Source of the DNA: Nocardiopsis potens DSM 45234
GTDB lineage: Bacteria; Actinomycetota; Actinomycetes; Streptosporangiales; Streptosporangiaceae
Assembly: GCF_000341105.1 (NCBI RefSeq)
Contig: NZ_ANBB01000045.1
Coordinates: forward strand, 1 to 64,000
DNA: 64,000 bases
Direction: 5' to 3'
Shown: piece after piece, positions 35,084 to 45,659 of the stretch
Numbering within the stretch: the stretch's first letter is position 1
Layout: every line of letters starts with the position of its first letter
The notes under the pieces: model-generated
The model's input: the letters and a program-made list of their open reading frames with translations, nothing else
Database searches by the model: none
Told to the model about the DNA's origin: nothing
Position numbers and translations under genes: made by a program

Positions 35084-37510
35084 GTGAGCACGCAGATGTC
35101 CGGTGGAGACCCTTCTTCCACCGACTGGGTCCCCGGTTTCCACTCGCCCGTCCTCGCCTACCGCGGCCGGAACTCCCAGGTCTTCAAGGCCGTCAACGAG
35201 CGGACCGGGGCCCCGGTCGCGGTCAAGGTCATGCACGCCCCCGGCGCCTACGACGAGATCCAGCGCCTGCGCGACCTGGCCGGGGCCCGCGGGCTGGTGC
35301 CGCTGCTGGACATCGCCCGGACCGCGGCCGGCGAGCCCGCGCTGGTGATGCCGTTCCAGCCGGACGGCTCCTACGCCGACGTCATCGCCCGCAGCGGGCC
35401 GGTCGGCCTGGCCGAGGCGGTGCGCGCCGGGCGCGCCGTCGCCGGTGCGCTCGCCGCCGCGCACGCCCGCGGGCTGCTCCACAACGACGTGGTGCCCGGC
35501 AACGTGCTGCGCGCCGGCACCTCGGCGGTCCTCACCGACCTCGGCTCGGCCGCCGCGGCCGGCTCCCCGCCGCCCCGGCTGCGGACCAGCAGCGAGCTGG
35601 CCTTCCACGCCCCGCCGGAGATCCTCCGCGCCCGCACCCCCGTCCCCGCCTCCGACGTCTACGCGCTCGCCTCCACCCTGTGGACCCTCGTCGCCGGGCG
35701 CGCACCCTTCTCCGACGGCAGCGGCGACCGGGCCGACGCCCAGGCCTCGGCCCGCCGGGCGCTGCGCGAACCCGCCCCGCCGCTCCCCGCCGACCTGGCC
35801 CCCGCCGAGGTGGGCGAGCTGCTCGCGGCGGCCATGGCCAAGGACCCGGAGGAGCGCCCGGCGACCCCCGCCGCGTTCGAGGCCGAACTGGAGCGGGCCT
35901 GGAGCGCGGCGGGCGCCGCCTACCTCGCCGACACCCCGTCGGCGGGCGCGCACCCGCCGGCCCCGGCCGCCCCGGTGCGCCCTGCGGCGCCGGCCGAGCC
36001 GCAGCCCGCGCCCCCGCCGGGCCCGGGCGGGACGGGGCCGCGGCCGGCTCCGCGGCCCCCGGCGGCACCGGTGTCCTCGCAGGCGCCCGCGGCCCCCGAA
36101 GCACCGACGGTTCCCGCAGCGGGGGCGGCCCCGCAGCGGCCTTCGCGGCCGCCGGCCGCAGAGGCGGAGGGTCCGACCGGCCCCCGGGCGGTCCAGGAAG
36201 GGCCGATCGGACCGACCGCGCCTCCGGGAAGGACGCCGACGGCGCCGGTGGAGGGGCCGACCGGGCCCCGGGCGGCCCGCCCGGCGCAGACTCCGGCGGC
36301 GCAGCGCCCGCCGGCCGGACCGCCGGAGGCCCGGCCGGTCGCGGAAGGGCCGGCCGCGTCACCAGGGCGGGCGCCGGCGGTGCCGTCGGGTCCGCAGGTC
36401 CCGCCGGTTTCTCAGGGCCGGCCGGGGCCGGGCGCCGGGGCCGGGCCGCAGCCGCTGTGGGGGGCGCCGGGCGGACGCCCGTCGGCCGCGCCGTCACCGC
36501 AGGCTCCGCCGGGTCCCGAGCGGGAAGGGCCGGCGGGGGGCGCCGAGCGTGCGCCCGCCGTGCCGTCCCCTGCGCCGGCTCCGCCGAAAGCGGCGGCCGC
36601 TCCGGTGGAGGAGGTCGGGGCGCCGGTGCGCCGGGTCGGCCGGCGGCCGCAGGCCAAGCCCACCCCGCTGCCCAGCGAGGGCGAGGAGGGGCGGGCGGCG
36701 CCCGCCCCGGTGGTGCTGCCGGAGATCCGGACCGAGGCGTGGGCCCTGCTGGAGGGGTGGAGCGGCGGACCGGACTCGCCGCCGCTGCCCGGCTCCGCCG
36801 GGAGCGGACCCGCCGAGCCCTTGGACGACGGGCCCGACTACAGCGACCTGGAAGGCCCGGCCCGGCCGCCGCGCTGGCGCCGCCACCTGCACATCGCCGC
36901 CGCGGCCGCCTCCGTCCTGGTGGTCTCCGCGCTGCTCGGGGTGGGCGGGGCCCTCCACCCGGCCGAGGTGCGGACGGCCGCCGCCGAGGAGCCCGCGGCC
37001 GAGGAGAAGGAGAAGGACGCCGCCGAGGACGGGGGGAAGGGCGCCGGCGAGGCGTCCGGCTCCGAGGGGAAGGCCACCGCTCCGCAGGCCCCCGGGAAGG
37101 TCTGGCTGGAGGACGGCCTGACCGTGGTGCAGGTGAAGTGGGAGGACGCCTCCGGCGGCACCGCCCGCTACTTCGTCGTGGGCGGGGTGTCCGGGCAGCC
37201 GCAGACGACGCTCGCCCGCACCGGCCCCGGCGTGGAGGAGGCGCAGGTCCCGACCGGGAGCGAGACCGCAGAGTACTGCTTCACCGTCGTCGCGGTCGAC
37301 GGGCTGTCCGCGCCGTCCGCCCCGGCCTGCACGAACCGGGCCGGCGCCCGAGCCCAGGCCCAGGCGGAGGCCGAGAAGGAGCGGGCGGAGCAGGAGGCCG
37401 CGGAGAAGGAAGAGGAAGAGAAGAAGAAGGAAGAGGAGCAGGCGTCGGAGAAGGAGGAGGCCGCCTCCGGCGACGCCTCCTCCGGCGGTTCCTCTTCCTC
37501 AAGGGAGTGA
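35084..37510 (+). CDS. Kinase-like membrane receptor with outer FN3-like domain
   Basis: An 808-residue protein. The N-terminal Ser/Thr-kinase fold (about 18-270) keeps the ATP-binding Lys (VAVKVMH) and a catalytic Asp, but the loop reads HNDVVPGN: the usual Lys two residues after Asp is Val. DFG is replaced by TDLGS and the glycine loop is poor, so activity is doubtful. A ~330-residue Pro/Ala-rich linker leads to one membrane helix (about 603-622). Outside is a fibronectin-III-like domain (about 669-752: VVQVKWED..AEYCFTVVAVDG) and a Glu/Lys coiled-coil tail. The GTG 35084 start is uncertain; ATG 35096 is possible. Confidence 0.82.
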   Translation: MSTQMSGGDPSSTDWVPGFHSPVLAYRGRNSQVFKAVNERTGAPVAVKVMHAPGAYDEIQRLRDLAGARGLVPLLDIARTAAGEPALVMPFQPDGSYADVIARSGPVGLAEAVRAGRAVAGALAAAHARGLLHNDVVPGNVLRAGTSAVLTDLGSAAAAGSPPPRLRTSSELAFHAPPEILRARTPVPASDVYALASTLWTLVAGRAPFSDGSGDRADAQASARRALREPAPPLPADLAPAEVGELLAAAMAKDPEERPATPAAFEAELERAWSAAGAAYLADTPSAGAHPPAPAAPVRPAAPAEPQPAPPPGPGGTGPRPAPRPPAAPVSSQAPAAPEAPTVPAAGAAPQRPSRPPAAEAEGPTGPRAVQEGPIGPTAPPGRTPTAPVEGPTGPRAARPAQTPAAQRPPAGPPEARPVAEGPAASPGRAPAVPSGPQVPPVSQGRPGPGAGAGPQPLWGAPGGRPSAAPSPQAPPGPEREGPAGGAERAPAVPSPAPAPPKAAAAPVEEVGAPVRRVGRRPQAKPTPLPSEGEEGRAAPAPVVLPEIRTEAWALLEGWSGGPDSPPLPGSAGSGPAEPLDDGPDYSDLEGPARPPRWRRHLHIAAAAASVLVVSALLGVGGALHPAEVRTAAAEEPAAEEKEKDAAEDGGKGAGEASGSEGKATAPQAPGKVWLEDGLTVVQVKWEDASGGTARYFVVGGVSGQPQTTLARTGPGVEEAQVPTGSETAEYCFTVVAVDGLSAPSAPACTNRAGARAQAQAEAEKERAEQEAAEKEEEEKKKEEEQASEKEEAASGDASSGGSSSSRE

Positions 37511-37529
37511 GGGAGCCGACGAGGCTCCC
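37511..37529 (+). terminator. Hairpin terminator after the kinase-like gene
   Basis: Seven-base arms GGGAGCC / GGCTCCC with loop GACGA begin directly after the stop codon. Confidence 0.6.
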
Positions 37530-37583
37530 TGCCGCTCCGCCTTTGCGCGGGGTGGACGCTTCCCCGGGGGAGGCGGCGCGGCG

Positions 37584-37853
37584 TCAGCGCTCCGGGGCCT
37601 CGGGAATCCCCTCCCCGGTGACCTCGGCGAGGGAGAAGGTGCGCCCGGTGCTCTCCGCCAGGGCCTGCTCGGCGGCCTCGGCGAGCCGGAGGTCCTCCCA
37701 CTCTTCGAGCTTTTCCAGCATGAACACGGGCACGACGGCCGCCACCGGTCTTCCGGCGCGGGTCACCACGGTGACGCGGTCCTGCCGCTCGGCGGCGTCG
37801 ACCGCTCGGACGGGGGCGGCTCGGAACTCTTCGATGTCCGCGGTGTCGTCCAT
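37584..37853 (-). CDS. Phd/YefM-family antitoxin-like protein (no toxin beside it)
   Basis: An 89-residue protein with the Phd/YefM fold: IEEFRAAPVRAVDAAERQDRVTVVTRAG followed by RPVAAVVPVFMLEKLEEW, matching the N-terminal DNA-binding part of these antitoxins. In type II systems the toxin gene normally follows directly; here the following bases carry only a hairpin, so the gene is an orphan. ATG 37853 matches the family start better than GTG 37868, but neither has a clear ribosome-binding site. Confidence 0.82.
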   Translation of the reverse strand: MDDTADIEEFRAAPVRAVDAAERQDRVTVVTRAGRPVAAVVPVFMLEKLEEWEDLRLAEAAEQALAESTGRTFSLAEVTGEGIPEAPER

Positions 37854-37900
37854 GGGAGAAGTGTGCACCGGGCGGCCCGGGCCCGGGGGCGGAACGGGTG

Positions 37901-37936
37901 CGGCCCCGGCCCGGAGGGGGTCCGGGGCCGGGGCCG
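37901..37936 (-). terminator. Hairpin downstream of the subtilase gene
   Basis: CGGCCCCGGCCCGG (37901-37914) pairs with CCGGGGCCGGGGCCG (37922-37936) with one bulged base. It lies 37 bases beyond the leftward subtilase stop. Confidence 0.55.
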
Positions 37937-37973
37937 TGTCGGGGGTTTCAGGGACTGCCGGCGAGCGGGGTGC

Positions 37974-39140
<1,167 letters not shown>

Positions 39141-39659
39141 GTGCACCCTCCTCATGGGGAGCAGGGCCCGGAACCCGTTGGGGGTGACGGGCCGTGTGAC
39201 GCGTTTCGTCACGACGCGGGGACTTTAGCCAGAAATCCGGGGAATGCGACAGGGTCTTCACGTTCGGTGACCCTGTCCGGCGGTATCGAGCCAAGGTGTG
39301 CAAGTTGTGCACCCTGCGGCCGCTTTTCCTGTCAAGGCGTCTAGGTGGCAGGATCCGGCCAGAAAAACGCGTAAACCGCGTGTTACCTGTGGCGTTACGT
39401 AATCGGCGGGTTCCGTTCAGCGCCGTGTCCGGTTCCGGTCCGTATAACGGAGGAGGCCGCGCCCGAATCGGGCCGGGCGCGGCTGCCCGGGAGTCGGGCG
39501 GGGGCAAGGAGGCGCGCCGGGGGCGGCGGCCGGTGGCAGGATCCGGCCAGGATGGAACCGGACGGGGCTCCGCGGGGTCTGAACGGGTGGAGACGGCGAA
39601 AAGCGGAGCGCCGCCTCCCTCGGGGGAGAGGCGGCGCTCCGGAAGTCGCTGCGGGGCTC
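39141..39659. other. Gap upstream of the subtilase with repeats and a palindrome
   Basis: No gene seen. Contains a perfect 9-base inverted repeat, GACAGGGTC (39248-39256) / GACCCTGTC (39269-39277), about 110 bases before the subtilase start, and two copies of a 19-base direct repeat (listed separately). A moderately A+T-rich stretch near 39365-39410 may hold a promoter. Confidence 0.45.
39344..39550. repeat. 19-bp exact direct repeat, two copies
   Basis: GGTGGCAGGATCCGGCCAG occurs at 39344-39362 and again at 39532-39550, 188 bases apart. The inner GGATCC / TGGCC-like symmetry makes a protein-binding site or a small duplication equally possible. Confidence 0.6.
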
Positions 39660-40088
39660 TCAGGCGGCGCTGAGGTCCCGGGAGTGGTGCCGGCCGCGCT
39701 CGAAGGTGCGGCGGTGCGTGGAGACCGGCGAAGAGGGGTACAGCAGGGCGGCGGCGCCGGCCGGGTCACTGGCGGGGTGGGTGACGGTGTCGCCGAGGTA
39801 GTCGCTCCAGATGTACTTCCCGTCGCGGCACCAGACGTTGATCCCCCGCATCACCGAGATGACCGCCATCTCGCTGGTGCCGGCGCGGTACATCGGCCGG
39901 ACCGCGGAGGAGACGAGCTCCTCCCAGAGCGCCACGATCGCGCGCTCGGCGCAGAAGGCGTGCCGTGGTCTGTGCTTGACCCGGTTGGCCAGGGCCGTCT
40001 TCACCCGGTTCGCCCTCGGGTTGTTCAACCGCCAGTGACTCAACGACGTCTCCCGATGTGTCGGTTGCCGCGGTGGGGTGCCGCTCAT
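39660..40088 (-). CDS. Hypothetical protein with a conserved-looking C-terminal domain
   Basis: A 142-residue basic protein with no signal or membrane segment. Residues ~65-115 (MYRAGTSEMAVISVMRGINV, then WCRDGKYIWSDYLGDTVTHP) look like a folded small domain with good codon bias, whereas the N-terminal 60 residues are Arg/His-rich and less certain; a downstream start is possible. No ribosome-binding site is obvious before ATG 40088. I recognise no named family. Confidence 0.5.
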   Translation of the reverse strand: MSGTPPRQPTHRETSLSHWRLNNPRANRVKTALANRVKHRPRHAFCAERAIVALWEELVSSAVRPMYRAGTSEMAVISVMRGINVWCRDGKYIWSDYLGDTVTHPASDPAGAAALLYPSSPVSTHRRTFERGRHHSRDLSAA

Positions 40089-40540
40089 TCAGATGCGGCC
40101 ACGTGTCCGCGGCCGGACCACGTGCCCGGCCTCCGTCGGGGCGGGTGCCTGACCCGTGATCTCCACAAAGCTCAGCGAGGGACAACGCCTTCGTTACCTC
40201 GCGGTTATTCTTTGCGATCCGGATAGTAGCAGCATCTGACCCCTAGGGGTCGAGGGCTTCAAAAGTGGCCCATGTCACATTCTCGAATCTCGGGAAGAGT
40301 CGAGGTTTGGAATGTATACGCAGGTCAAAGTGGGTTAGTCGAACGGGTGGGCGAATCCGGAGTGCGCCCATGAGGGGCATTGGACCCCCGAAGGGGGCGT
40401 TCGCGGCGGGGGTCGCGGAGTGCGTGCCCGGGCGCCGGTTCCGCCTGCTCCGTGGCGGTTTGCGGGTGCATCGTCACGGATGGTGCTGTGATGGGCGTCT
40501 CTTGGGGTTCGGTTGGGTTTCGCTTGACCTTCTCCCCGTG
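40089..40540. other. Gap with a perfect 14-bp palindrome
   Basis: No gene seen between the leftward hypothetical gene and the leftward PrsW gene's stop. GACCCCTAGGGGTC at 40238-40251 is a perfect palindrome. The surrounding 40180-40340 is somewhat A+T-rich and is the likely promoter region of the leftward hypothetical gene. The stretch 40340-40540 shows nothing definite. Confidence 0.4.
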
Positions 40541-41473
40541 TCAGCTCCGCTGCCCGTTCGACCGGTTCCAGCCCCGGAGCAGGGCGGCCAGCCAGCCCAC
40601 CCCGACCACGGAGACCAGCGCCATCCCGGCGAAGTCGAGAACCGGTACCAGCGCCGCCTGCACCGGGGTGAACGGCGGGATCCGGCCCTGCTCCAGCAGC
40701 TGGGCCTGCCAGTAGGTGCCGGTGAACAGGAAGGCCAGCACGGCCGCGATCGAGTGCACCGAGTCCCACAGTGCGTGCAGCAGCGAGACCCCCAGGAAGG
40801 CGAGGAGCACGCGCAGCGTGATCCGCCAGTGCCCGGGGGAGGAGGCCGCGAACAGCACCCCGCCCAGGATCGCCGTCCACAGGCCGTGCCCGACCGGGGC
40901 CAGCAGGCCGCGCAGGATCTCGGTCTGCACCAGGGCCAGCAGGTCCAGCCCGTTCTCGGTGATCAGGGCGTTGAGCGCGTAGCCGGCGCTCTCGAAGGCG
41001 GCGAAGCCGAACCCCACGGTCGCGCCGAGCACCATGCCGTCGCGCGGGGAGACGGAGGCCAGGCCGCGGGCGGTGAGCATCAGCGCGCCCGCCTTCACCG
41101 CCTCCTCGATCAGCCCGACCCCGAGGTAGACGAAGGCGGCCTGGCGGAGCAGGTAGCTCTCCAGCAGCGAGGCGCCCAGGACGCCGAGCACCCCGCCGAC
41201 GATGAAGCCGAAGAAGAGCGGCTCCGGGCCGATCGCGCTGCCCGGGGCGGTCCGGGTGCGCTCGTAGGCCCAGCAGACGAAGGTGACCGGCACCAGGAAG
41301 CTGCCCAGCAGGATGACGGTGGGCAGCAGGGTGGGGTTGGCGGTGGCCAGCGTGACCGCGACGGTGGCCAGCCACAGCGCCAGGCCGGTGCCGAACAGCC
41401 GGGGCCAGAGATGCCTGCGGTGCTGCCGCCGCGCGGTGTGCTGCGGGCGCGGCGGCGTGCGGGGCGGCTGCAT
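40541..41473 (-). CDS. PrsW-family intramembrane metalloprotease
   Basis: A 310-residue membrane protein with about eight helices. It has the PrsW motifs: GLIEEAVKAG (the EExxK motif near residue 125), FGFAAFESAGY with its Glu near 165, GHGLW with a conserved His near 200, and HALWD near 237. PrsW of Bacillus subtilis cuts anti-sigma factor RsiW, releasing a sigma factor. The substrate here is unknown; no anti-sigma gene lies beside it. GAGGGAAC precedes the ATG. Confidence 0.93.
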   Translation of the reverse strand: MQPPRTPPRPQHTARRQHRRHLWPRLFGTGLALWLATVAVTLATANPTLLPTVILLGSFLVPVTFVCWAYERTRTAPGSAIGPEPLFFGFIVGGVLGVLGASLLESYLLRQAAFVYLGVGLIEEAVKAGALMLTARGLASVSPRDGMVLGATVGFGFAAFESAGYALNALITENGLDLLALVQTEILRGLLAPVGHGLWTAILGGVLFAASSPGHWRITLRVLLAFLGVSLLHALWDSVHSIAAVLAFLFTGTYWQAQLLEQGRIPPFTPVQAALVPVLDFAGMALVSVVGVGWLAALLRGWNRSNGQRS

Positions 41474-41634
41474 GTTCCCTCACCCTCCTAGCGCGCCCTC
41501 CGGGCGGGGGCGCGGTCGCCATGCTGGCAAGGGAGGAAAGAGGGGTAATGGCGGATCGCGGGCGTTCTGTGTGACTTTTGCCGGACTCCGGGGCGTTCTT
41601 TCCCGGTCCCGACGCATGCCAGCATAGATACAAC

Positions 41635-42288
41635 ATGGATACCGTCACCGGCAGCGCGACCGAACGCGCCTACCGCCACACCAAGAACGCGATCCTCGAC
41701 CGCCGCTACGCCGGCGGTGAGCTGGTCAGCGAGGGCGACATCGCCTCCGCGGTCGGCGTCTCCCGCACGCCCGTGCGCGAGGCCCTGCTCCGCCTGGAGT
41801 CCGAGGGCCTGGTCCGGCTCTACCCCAAGCGGGGGGCGCTGGTCGTCCCGGTCTCCCCCGAGGAGATCGCCGACGTGGTGGAGACCCGCAGGCTCATCGA
41901 GACCCACACCGCCGAGCGCGCGGCGCGCGCGGGCGGGCCGGACCGCGCCGAGCTGGCGGCCCGGCTGACCGGGCGGCTGGAGGAGATGCGCGCCGCCCTG
42001 GCCGCCGGGCCGGACCGGCCCGCCTTCATGGCCGCCGACCGCTGCTTCCACCGGGAGATCGTGGCGGCGAGCGGCAACCGGATCCTGATCGGCCTGTACG
42101 ACTCGCTGCGCGACCGGCAGCTGCGGATGATGGAGGAGGGGACGCGGACCGTGCGGCGGATGGAGCGCAACGTGGAGGAGCACGCGGTGATCCTGGAGGC
42201 GGTCCGGGCCGGCGACGCGGAGGCGGCGCGCACCGCCGTCACCGCCCACCTGGACACCGCCGCGGAGCTGCTGGGGGTGCGCCGGTGA
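41635..42288 (+). CDS. GntR-family regulator (FadR/FCD subfamily)
   Basis: A 217-residue repressor-type protein. The winged helix-turn-helix (residues ~7-70) includes SEGDIASAVGVSRTPVREAL, the GntR signature. The C-terminal all-helical FCD domain has the metal-binding His/Asp residues (DRCFHREIV near 140 and HAVILEAV near 187). ATG 41635 directly follows TAGATACAAC, a -10-like sequence, so the transcript may be leaderless. The stop overlaps the MFS transporter start (GTGA), so the two are co-translated and the regulator probably controls the transporter with an organic-acid ligand. Confidence 0.93.
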   Translation: MDTVTGSATERAYRHTKNAILDRRYAGGELVSEGDIASAVGVSRTPVREALLRLESEGLVRLYPKRGALVVPVSPEEIADVVETRRLIETHTAERAARAGGPDRAELAARLTGRLEEMRAALAAGPDRPAFMAADRCFHREIVAASGNRILIGLYDSLRDRQLRMMEEGTRTVRRMERNVEEHAVILEAVRAGDAEAARTAVTAHLDTAAELLGVRR

Positions 42289-43562
42289 GCGCGGCGGGAG
42301 CGGCGGAGGCCGCGCGGGTGCGGACATCGGGTGATCGGGTGACGGATCCTTCCGGCGGGGCGCGCGCCTGGCTGGTCTGGTCCGTCGGCGTCGGCGTCTA
42401 CTTCCTCGCCATGTTCCACCGCAACGGGATGGGAGTGGCGGCCCTGGAGGCCCAGGAGCGCTTCCAGGTCGGCCCCGCGGCGCTCTCCCTGCTGCCGATG
42501 CTGCAGCTGCTCGTCTACGTGGCGCTGCAGGTGCCGGCCGGGTTGATGGCCGACCGGGTGGGGCCGCGCCGCTCGCTCCTGCTCGGCCTGGCCTCGATGG
42601 CGGCGGGCGTGGTGCTGTTCGCCTTCGCGCCCGGCATCGCCGCGGCGGTCGCCGGCCGGGTGCTGATCGGCCTCGGCGACGCCGTCACCTTCCTCAACGT
42701 CATCCGGCTCGGCGCGCTGTGGTTCCCGCGCCGCCGCTACGCGCTGGTCAGCGCGCTGACCGGGGTGGTGGGCGGCCTCGGCCAGGTGGCCAGCGTCGCG
42801 CCGCTCTCCTTCGCCCTGCACGGCCTGGGCTGGACCGGCGCGTTCCTGCTCACCGGCGGGGTGACCGCGGTGATGATGCTGCTGGTCGCGCTGGTGGTGC
42901 GGGACCGGCCGAAGGGGGAGCCGGCGCCGCCGCCGCACGCCTCCGTGTCGGTGGCGGAGAGCCTCAAGGAGGCGCTGCGGGCCCGCGGGCCGCAGGTGGG
43001 CATGGCGCAGCACGCCGCGCTCATGGCGCCCTACACGATGCTGGGCGTGCTGTGGGGCTACCCGTTCCTGGTGGAGGGGGTGGGGCTGAGCCCGGCGCAG
43101 GCCGGCGCGCTGCTGACCACCCTGGGCGTGGCGGTGCTGTGGATCTCCCCGGTGCTGGGCGCCGTGGTGGGGCCCCGGCCGGGGCTGCGCCGCCCGATCG
43201 GGATGGGGCTGGCGCCGCTGCTCGGGCTCTGCTGGCTGGCGCTGACGGCCTGGCCGGGGGAGCCGCCGGTGCCGCTGGTGATCACGGTGATCGCGGTGAG
43301 CGCGGCCGCGGCGGTGATGGCCCCGGCGCTCTCCTTCGACTTCGCCCGGGACGGCATGCCGCCGGAGCGCACCGGGGTGGCCTCCGGCCTGGTGAACATG
43401 AGCGGCTTCACCACCACGGTGCTGGCCACCGTGCTGGCCGGGGTGATCCTGGAGTCCGGCGCGGGCTTCCAGGCGGCCTTCATTCCGGTCACCGCGACCA
43501 CGCTGGGCGCGGCGGCGCTGCTGGTGGCGCTGCTCTGGCGGTACCCGCGGCAGGACCGCTGA
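42285..43562 (+). CDS. Major facilitator superfamily transporter
   Basis: A 425-residue permease with twelve predicted membrane helices. The MFS signature between helices 2 and 3 is present (GLMADRVGPRRSLLLG, near residue 88), and the second half repeats the fold. The substrate cannot be read from sequence; the coupled FCD-type GntR regulator hints at a carboxylate or sugar acid. A Gly/Ala-rich N-terminal tail of ~25 residues precedes helix one, so a later start is possible, although the GTGA overlap supports GTG 42285. Confidence 0.92.
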   Translation: MSAAGAAEAARVRTSGDRVTDPSGGARAWLVWSVGVGVYFLAMFHRNGMGVAALEAQERFQVGPAALSLLPMLQLLVYVALQVPAGLMADRVGPRRSLLLGLASMAAGVVLFAFAPGIAAAVAGRVLIGLGDAVTFLNVIRLGALWFPRRRYALVSALTGVVGGLGQVASVAPLSFALHGLGWTGAFLLTGGVTAVMMLLVALVVRDRPKGEPAPPPHASVSVAESLKEALRARGPQVGMAQHAALMAPYTMLGVLWGYPFLVEGVGLSPAQAGALLTTLGVAVLWISPVLGAVVGPRPGLRRPIGMGLAPLLGLCWLALTAWPGEPPVPLVITVIAVSAAAAVMAPALSFDFARDGMPPERTGVASGLVNMSGFTTTVLATVLAGVILESGAGFQAAFIPVTATTLGAAALLVALLWRYPRQDR

Positions 43563-43587
43563 CGGCCGGAGCGCCGAGCACACCGCA

Positions 43588-43616
43588 GAGGGGCGGGCCC
43601 GCCGGGCCCGCCCCTC
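43588..43616 (+). terminator. Hairpin terminator after the MFS gene
   Basis: Fourteen-base arms GAGGGGCGGGCCCG / CGGGCCCGCCCCTC around a single central base, 25 bases after the stop. Confidence 0.7.
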
Positions 43617-43695
43617 CCTGTATCCAGTGGTCCTTCCCGTGCTCTCGGCGCTCCGGGCCGGTCGGGCCGCGCCGGCGGGCCCGGACCGGAAAGGG

Positions 43696-43731
43696 CCGCG
43701 GGGCGGGGCGGCGGACCGCCCCGCCCCGCGG
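43696..43731. terminator. Perfect 16-bp hairpin between convergent genes
   Basis: CCGCGGGGCGGGGCGG (43696-43711) and its exact complement (43716-43731) enclose a CGGA loop. It lies between the MFS gene and the convergent fadE5 gene and can serve both directions. Confidence 0.75.
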
Positions 43732-43785
43732 GTCACCCGGTGGTGAGCGGTTCCGGGGCGGGTGCGGTGAGCCCCGGAACCGGGA

Positions 43786-45609
43786 TCAGAAGGCCGACTC
43801 CGGAACGTCCATCAGGTCCAGGCCGGTGGCCTCGGCGATGGCGCGCTCGGCGGAGAGCTTGGGCAGCACCTGGGTGGCGAAGAACCGCGCGGCGGCGATC
43901 TTGCCGGTGTAGAAGTCGGTGTCGGCGGCGTCCGCGCCGTCGATCCGCTCCAGGGCCGCCTCGGCCTGGCGCAGCAGCAGCCAGCCCAGCACCACGTCGC
44001 CGACGGCCATCAGCAGCCGGGTGCTGTTCAGCCCGACCTTGTACAGCGCGCGCGGCTCCTCCATGGCCTTCATCGCGTCGCCGACCATGACCTCGACGAT
44101 CTTCTCCACGTCGGCCACGGCGTCGGTGAGCAGGCCGCGCTCCTCCTTGAGGCGCCCGTTGCCCGCGTCGCCGCCGGCGAACGCCTTGATCTCGCCGAGC
44201 AGGGCGCCCAGGGCCTGCCCGTTGTTCTTCACGATCTTGCGGAAGAAGAAGTCCTGCGCCTGGATCGCGGTGGTGCCCTCGTAGAGGGTGTCGATCTTGG
44301 CGTCCCGGATGTACTGCTCGATCGGGTACTCCTGCAGGTACCCGGAGCCGCCGAGGGTCTGCAGCGACTCGGCGAGCAGCGCGTAGGAGCGCTCCGAGCC
44401 GACGCCCTTGACGATGGGCAGCAGCAGGTCGTTGAGGGCGATGACGTCGTCGTGCGCCTCGCCGGCGTGCTCGGCGATCTGCACCGCGTCCTGCTGGGTG
44501 GCGGTGTAGATGACCAGCGCGCGCAGCGCCTCGGCGTAGGCCTTCTGGGTCATCAGGCTGCGCCGGACGTCGGGGTGGTGGGTGATGGTCACCCGCGGGG
44601 CGCTCTTGTCCGCCATCCGGGTGAGGTCGGCGCCCTGCTTGCGCTCCTTGGCGTAGTCCAGGGCGTTCAGGTAGCCGGTGGACAGCGTGGCGATCGCCTT
44701 GGTGCCGACCATCATCCGGGCGTACTCGATGATGAGGAACATCTGCCGGATGCCGTCGTGCTTGTCGCCGACCAGGTAGCCGATCGCCGGGTGCTTGGCG
44801 CCGAAGGTCAGCTCGCAGGTGGTGGAGGCCTTCAGCCCCATCTTGTGCTCGACGTTGGTGACGTAGGCGCCGTTGCGCTCGCCGAGCGAGCCGTCCTCGT
44901 TCACCAGGTACTTGGGGACCAGGAAGAGGGAGAGGCCCTTGGTGCCGGGCTTGGCGCCCTCGGGGCGCGCCAGGACCAGGTGGAAGATGTTCTCCGTCAT
45001 GTCCTGCTCGGCGGAGGTGATGAAGCGCTTCACCCCGTCGATGTGCCAGGTGCCGTCGCCCTGGTCGATCGCCTTGGTGCGGCCGGCGCCGACGTCGGAC
45101 CCGGCGTCGGGCTCGGTGAGGACCATGGTGGCGCCCCAGCCGCGCTCGATGGCGAGCTTGGCGAACTCCTTCTGCTTCTCCGTGCCCTCCTGGTAGAGGA
45201 CGTTGGCGAAGCCCGGGCCCGCGGAGTACATGTGGATGGAGGGGTTGGCACCGAGGATCAGCTCGGCCGCGGCCCAGACCAGGGAGCGGGGGGCGCCGAG
45301 GCCGCCGAGCTCCTGCGGGAGGTCCAGGTTGTACCAGCCGGCGTCCATGTAGGCCCGGTACGACTTCTTCAGGCTCTCGGGGATGGCGACGGTGCTGGTC
45401 TGCGGGTCGAACACCGGCGGGTTGCGGTCCGCGTCCTCGAAGGACTCGGCCACGACCCCGGTGGCGAGCCGGTTGACCTCGTCGAGGATGGTGCGGGCCG
45501 TGTCCTCGTCGAGCTCCGCGAACGGGCCGGTGCCCAGCACGTCCTGGCGCTTGAAGACCTCAAAGAGGTTGAACTCGAGGTCACGGAGGTTGCTCTTGTA
45601 GTGCGTCAT
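43786..45609 (-). CDS. fadE5: Acyl-CoA dehydrogenase, FadE5 type
   Basis: A flavoenzyme of 607 residues that oxidises acyl-CoA in beta-oxidation. The start [19 protein letters not shown] and the ~600-residue length match the mycobacterial FadE5 class, which has an extra C-terminal domain relative to ordinary 380-residue dehydrogenases. Motifs include [13 protein letters not shown] (FAD/substrate loop near 158) and [21 protein letters not shown], with the [15 protein letters not shown] segment near 440. GGAG lies seven bases before ATG 45609. A 41-bp palindrome 50 bases upstream suggests control by a TetR-type regulator. Confidence 0.94.
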   Translation of the reverse strand: MTHYKSNLRDLEFNLFEVFKRQDVLGTGPFAELDEDTARTILDEVNRLATGVVAESFEDADRNPPVFDPQTSTVAIPESLKKSYRAYMDAGWYNLDLPQELGGLGAPRSLVWAAAELILGANPSIHMYSAGPGFANVLYQEGTEKQKEFAKLAIERGWGATMVLTEPDAGSDVGAGRTKAIDQGDGTWHIDGVKRFITSAEQDMTENIFHLVLARPEGAKPGTKGLSLFLVPKYLVNEDGSLGERNGAYVTNVEHKMGLKASTTCELTFGAKHPAIGYLVGDKHDGIRQMFLIIEYARMMVGTKAIATLSTGYLNALDYAKERKQGADLTRMADKSAPRVTITHHPDVRRSLMTQKAYAEALRALVIYTATQQDAVQIAEHAGEAHDDVIALNDLLLPIVKGVGSERSYALLAESLQTLGGSGYLQEYPIEQYIRDAKIDTLYEGTTAIQAQDFFFRKIVKNNGQALGALLGEIKAFAGGDAGNGRLKEERGLLTDAVADVEKIVEVMVGDAMKAMEEPRALYKVGLNSTRLLMAVGDVVLGWLLLRQAEAALERIDGADAADTDFYTGKIAAARFFATQVLPKLSAERAIAEATGLDLMDVPESAF

Positions 45610-45659
45610 TCGCGCGCTCCGCTGTCTGTCGTGGCCGCTGTGCGTGCACAAGCGATCGA

